Assembly (NCBI GenBank): GCA_001303785.1
Contig: LJUJ01000013.1
Coordinates: 1-54,635 of the forward strand
Length of the DNA: 54,635 bases
Direction of reading: 5' to 3'
Origin: Caldifarciminota bacterium SM23_42
Lineage (GTDB): Bacteria > Hydrothermota > Tepidihabitantia > SM23-42
The notes beneath the pieces were generated by a model, which worked only from the letters and a program-made list of their open reading frames with translations, did no database searches and was not told the origin of the DNA. Position numbers and translations under genes: made by a program. Shown here piece after piece: positions 52,041-54,635 of this stretch. The first letter of the stretch is position 1. The number at the start of each line of letters is the position of its first letter.

Positions 52041-52068
52041 ATCATACATACATTAATATATGTGTCAA
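52041..52068 (-). promoter_or_regulatory. Promoter reading towards khpA
   Basis: Minus strand: TTGACA (52068-52063), 16-bp spacer, TATGAT (52046-52041). The leader to khpA is about 220 bases. A small inverted repeat GTTAAT/ATTAAC (52015-52031) lies just downstream. Confidence 0.72.
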
Positions 52069-52109
52069 TGGGAAGGATTTGACGTGTCAATAGTTTTGTG
52101 TAAATTCTT

Positions 52110-53245
52110 TTAGAAGATTGCATAGCGGCGATCCTCCCATTTGGTATTGTATTTCTTGACTAAACAGTAAAGTATCCGATCATAACTCTCGACATTAGCA
52201 AATAAGGACATAGGGCGTGTGCGTTTGCGAAGCTCTTTGAAGAGGCGCTCAATAACATTGGTCGTACGTACTTTTACCCAGAGTTTCTTATCTTCCTTGA
52301 GAAAGACCAGCATATCCTCAATATCTTTCTCTAAACACTGCACGGCTTTAGGTACCTTGCCACGCCAGCGCCGACACCAAACCTTATACCGCTGGACTGC
52401 TTGCCGATAACTCACCGCCAAATAGATCCGCTTCGCCTCCCGTAAACAATCCGTCTGATAACGCCGGGGCAGATAACAAGTTACGTTCCGTAACTTGTGC
52501 ACCCAACAACGCTGCCGCGGCACATGCGGATATAACATATCCAAGGCCTTCAACAAACACCACGCAAACCCCGCTGATACAAATCATTCAAAAATACCGT
52601 CCAATCATGCTCACTCTCACTCTTGGCCACCCAATAATCAATCACCTCACGCCGCCCATCCTGGCGAATCCCATAAGCCACCAAAATCACCTTCTTCACT
52701 GCCTGACCGCAACTCACGACCTTCTTCACCACCCCATCAAAAAATACATATACATACTCATCCTTTAATAACTGCCGGTGAAACCGACTCACCTCCTGAT
52801 CTAAGGCCTTGGTAATGCTCGATACGGTGCCGGCACTCACCGAAGCATTCAATAACGCCTTGGTCACCCAACGCACATCCCGGGTACTCACCCCAGCAAT
52901 AAAAACACCCCGAATCCAATCATCCACCTCTTTCCAACGCCGCTGGTAACGACGAAAGACCTTGGTCCGACAACCCAGCTTACGGGTACGAGGCACCATC
53001 AGACGGGGAATCAACCCTAATGAAGTCACCAGATTACGATGGTAATAACCATTACGATAATCCACTACCACCTTACCCCGTTCATACTTCTGGCGCTGCA
53101 AATAACCCACCACCTCAGCCTTCATCGCACCCTCTAAGAGCTGCTTCAAGGCCCGCCGCCCCGGCTCGGCAAACGCCTCCTGCTCCCAATCCACATAATA
53201 ATCCTTGACACCAGCCCAGAGCTGGTTAAGCTTGAAACCGTCCAT
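52110..53245 (-). pseudogene. IS256-family transposase broken by an internal deletion
   Basis: The first frame (53245-52550) carries the N-terminal part with the first catalytic aspartate in YVFFDGVVKKV and the phrase HDWTVFLNDLYQRGLRGVC, then stops. The second frame (52556-52110) resumes at LLKALDMLYPHVPRQRCWVHKLRN and continues through the catalytic glutamate region (TTNVIERLFKELRKRTRP) to the end. Family members read roughly LVxSDGxxG between the two parts; about nine codons including the second catalytic aspartate are missing and the phase is changed. The element therefore cannot move on its own. Confidence 0.85.
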
Positions 53246-53246
53246 T

Positions 53247-53296
53247 GGTGTATCCTCCTTTCTTTAAGGTTATCGATCATAACTGGAGGATACACC
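53247..53296 (-). promoter_or_regulatory. Inverted repeat that can hide the transposase ribosome site
   Basis: GGTGTATCCTCC (53247-53258) and GGAGGATACACC (53285-53296) are perfect 12-bp complements with a 26-base loop. On the minus strand the proximal arm is the ribosome site GGAGG just before the ATG at 53245. Transcripts entering from outside would fold and block translation. Confidence 0.65.
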
Positions 53297-53334
53297 TTTT
53301 TATTTCTCCTTCAAGAACGAATTTACACACAATA

Positions 53335-53984
53335 TTATACACTACCGATTTGACAGTGAGGAGTCATTACATCGGCACACTGTCGAACCCAAGCCTAGAA
53401 TAAATGCTATTTGATGTACACAATACCCTGCGGACGAGTAGTCCGCAGGTACAGCAAACAGTCACCAAAATGGCACAAGGAGATACTGAAAAAGAGTAGT
53501 TACTCGCTAGTCCTTGTAAAATAAGCCCCTCAGAAACGCATGCTTTCTTCATCTCGAGGAACTCGATACCTCCGGCGGGACTAACAGCCTCTCGAGAACA
53601 CGTGGTTCTCTCGAGACTTATAGCCAGCGTTTCAGCAATTGATTCTCTTACGTCATTGTAATCTTATTTTTTATCACTGTCATCGGTTCCACCGGAGGTG
53701 GAAAGCCAGCGACCAGAGTCGAACTGGTGACCTGCGGTTTACGAAACCGTGATATGTTTTGGAATTCCGACAGAAATCGCAAAGATGTAATATAGACAAT
53801 GGTTTGCACCCTTCTGACCATTGCTGGATTTTCTGTCCTGTACCGTATTGTTTGGTAAGAACGTGGCACTGAGATGGCACTGGGGGATGGTTAAGTTCTG
53901 ACCCTCGGTGTCGCAAAGTCACTATTGATTTATGTGTAGTATTCAATCCAGTCTAAGTAGCTGGGTTGGCAGTGTGGTAGTCCC
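53335..53984. other. Gap between the IS element and the last gene
   Basis: No full gene is visible. It contains the hairpin CCTGCGGAC/GTCCGCAGG (53427-53449), a 31-codon plus-strand frame ending at 53497 (its end reads VQQTVTKMAQGDTEKE, which might be the tail of a lost gene), an imperfect CTCGAGA hairpin near 53590-53615, and the tRNA fragment at 53703-53750. Confidence 0.4.
53703..53750 (-). tRNA. tRNA-Thr(CGT) 3' fragment, likely an attachment-site scar
   Basis: The minus strand holds an anticodon arm with loop TTCGTAA (anticodon CGT), a variable loop AGGTC, a T-arm ACCAG-TTCGACT-CTGGT, and an acceptor strand CGCTGGC plus T. The 5' half (acceptor strand, D-arm) is absent from the sequence upstream. 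A 3' tRNA half from the anticodon stem on is what integrative elements leave at one end. Confidence 0.7.
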
Positions 53985-54012
53985 TTGACATCTGGTTGTC
54001 CTTTCCTATAAT
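53985..54012 (+). promoter_or_regulatory. Consensus promoter of the last gene
   Basis: TTGACA (53985-53990), 16-bp spacer, TATAAT (54007-54012). Leader of about 75 bases. Confidence 0.88.
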
Positions 54013-54092
54013 GTTACTGTAAATCACATCTTCCGTAAGTTCATTCAATATTGTAAGTAATAATTGATGTATCAAGATATAAGGAGGAATGT

Positions 54093-54635
54093 ATGTGTAG
54101 TCAATACAAATGGTCATCCATTTTCTTGGTTTGGATTCTGTCAGTGACCATACCTAGTGCCGGCTGTCTGGATAATTTTCTGACTCAACAAAACACTGGG
54201 AGTCTTGCACTTCCGTATAAGGGGGTTGTTTCGACCGATGCAAATGTTGCAGCTTTCTTTGTAGTTAATGAAGGAGATGGCACCGGTATCGGTGGTATAA
54301 CTTACAGTGATACCGCTCATCCTTATGGCGTACGAGGCATAGCTTTTTCAACTGAGGATGTGGAAAATTATGGGGGGATTTTCTCGGCCCACGGAAAGAA
54401 GGGTGTCGGTGTAGCAGGTGTTGCGGAGAATTACGAAGGTAGGGAAAGTTACGGTGGGTTTTTTGTGTCGAAAAGCACACATGGTATTGGTGTTTACGGT
54501 CTTGCATTAAATTCTAACCCTGGTAGTAGCAATCACGGAGGGTACTTCGAATCTCGTAGCCCTTCTGGAACGGGTGTCTATGGCAGTTCTCCAGATACAA
54601 GTGATGCACTCAATTTTGGTGGATTCTTTATGGCT
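54093..54635 (+). CDS. Repeat lipoprotein, 5' part only
   Basis: An open frame from ATG at 54093 (ribosome site AAGGAGG) to the end of the window, 181 codons so far. It has a lipoprotein signal ending in the lipobox SAGC (IFLVWILSVTIPSAGCLD). The body consists of repeats of about 30-35 residues with pattern YGGFFVSxSxxGxGVYG (NYGGIFSAHGKKGVGVAG, SYGGFFVSKSTHGIGVYG, HGGYFESRSPSGTGVYG). Such glycine/aromatic repeats occur in secreted and phage-tail-like proteins of uncultured bacteria. Function is unknown. The gene continues beyond the right edge. Confidence 0.8.
   Translation, partial: MCSQYKWSSIFLVWILSVTIPSAGCLDNFLTQQNTGSLALPYKGVVSTDANVAAFFVVNEGDGTGIGGITYSDTAHPYGVRGIAFSTEDVENYGGIFSAHGKKGVGVAGVAENYEGRESYGGFFVSKSTHGIGVYGLALNSNPGSSNHGGYFESRSPSGTGVYGSSPDTSDALNFGGFFMA

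Larger units (their letters stand above)
52094..53334 (-). mobile_element. IS256-family insertion sequence, inactivated
   Basis: Imperfect terminal inverted repeats frame a single transposase: the left end contains GTGTAAATTC (52098-52107) and the right end GAATTTACAC (53319-53328). The next bases (TTTTAGAAG against GTTCTTGAAG) also pair partly. Length about 1.24 kb, a usual size for IS256 members. I cannot identify an 8-9 bp target duplication, so the exact ends are uncertain by a few bases. Confidence 0.85.

Noticed and set aside
52540-52570. Programmed frameshift in the transposase
   Set aside because: The joint lacks the codons for the second catalytic aspartate, so a shift alone cannot restore an active protein.
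53703-53750. Functional tRNA-Thr gene
   Set aside because: The 5' acceptor strand and D-arm are missing upstream, so only a 3' half is present.
53680-53946. 88-codon minus-strand frame as a possible integrase end
   Set aside because: Half of it is translated tRNA sequence and no recombinase motif (R-H-R-Y) is visible.

Overview
The window looks like a contig from an uncultured, probably anaerobic, Gram-negative bacterium of the candidate phylum WOR-3 ('Stahlbacteria') or a close relative. This is inference, because there is no rRNA or marker gene to prove it. The support is the large share of exported repeat proteins (beta-helices, beta-propellers, YCF48-like repeats) that end in the same type IX/FlgD-like C-terminal sorting domain (NPF near its start, GVYF/GIYF near its end, final lysine/arginine). 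Nine genes and two decayed remnants carry it. Glycyl-radical and radical-SAM enzymes, a Bat operon, OmpA and outer-membrane-type lipoproteins fit the same picture.

Layout. 1-7374 is one tightly overlapping operon: moxR (3' end only), DUF58, a short BatD-like gene, batA, batB, batC, batD, batE, closed by a hairpin terminator. 7472-13382 holds a lytic transglycosylase, a DUF2378/V4R-like sensor followed by a 1143-residue PAS/GAF/HD-GYP protein, then a thiamine-binding YkoF-type protein and a DUF3795 protein. 13678-33047 is an accessory zone rich in exported proteins: a CapA-like protein, a nonsense-interrupted beta-helix, an ArsR-type regulator, two retropepsin-like genes (one frameshifted), a 13-repeat propeller, a Tat-exported histidinol-phosphate-aminotransferase-like protein, a NicO-type metal transporter, a YCF48-like protein, a DUF2769 Tat lipoprotein, a rhodanese, another propeller and another beta-helix. 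33206-36393 is hypE-hypD, a trans-4-hydroxy-L-proline dehydratase and its activase. 36473-46633 has two more sorted proteins, an AGCS symporter, a C45/phospholipase-B-like hydrolase with a long leader, a GGDEF protein and an OmpA-like protein. 46867-51815 has small genes, an AT-rich B12/radical-SAM gene that looks inserted, an RRM protein and KhpA. 52094-53334 is a dead IS256-family element; beyond it lie a tRNA-Thr 3' scar and the start of a repeat lipoprotein that runs off the end.

How it works together. The HD-GYP and GGDEF proteins give the cell both arms of c-di-GMP turnover. HypD/HypE with the AGCS symporter suggest amino-acid fermentation. Many loci invest in surface display through one sorting domain.

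The signals I rate most interesting are: (1) tandem 7-bp repeats inside the coding sequence of the sorting domain of three genes, at the same two loop positions, which could switch frame and therefore surface anchoring; (2) a very uniform promoter architecture, TTGACA-16 bp-TATAAT, at 16 of the 19 promoters I can place, with some genes apparently leaderless; (3) a Tat-exported PLP enzyme fused to a sorting domain; and (4) several broken or odd gene starts that would benefit from read-level checking.
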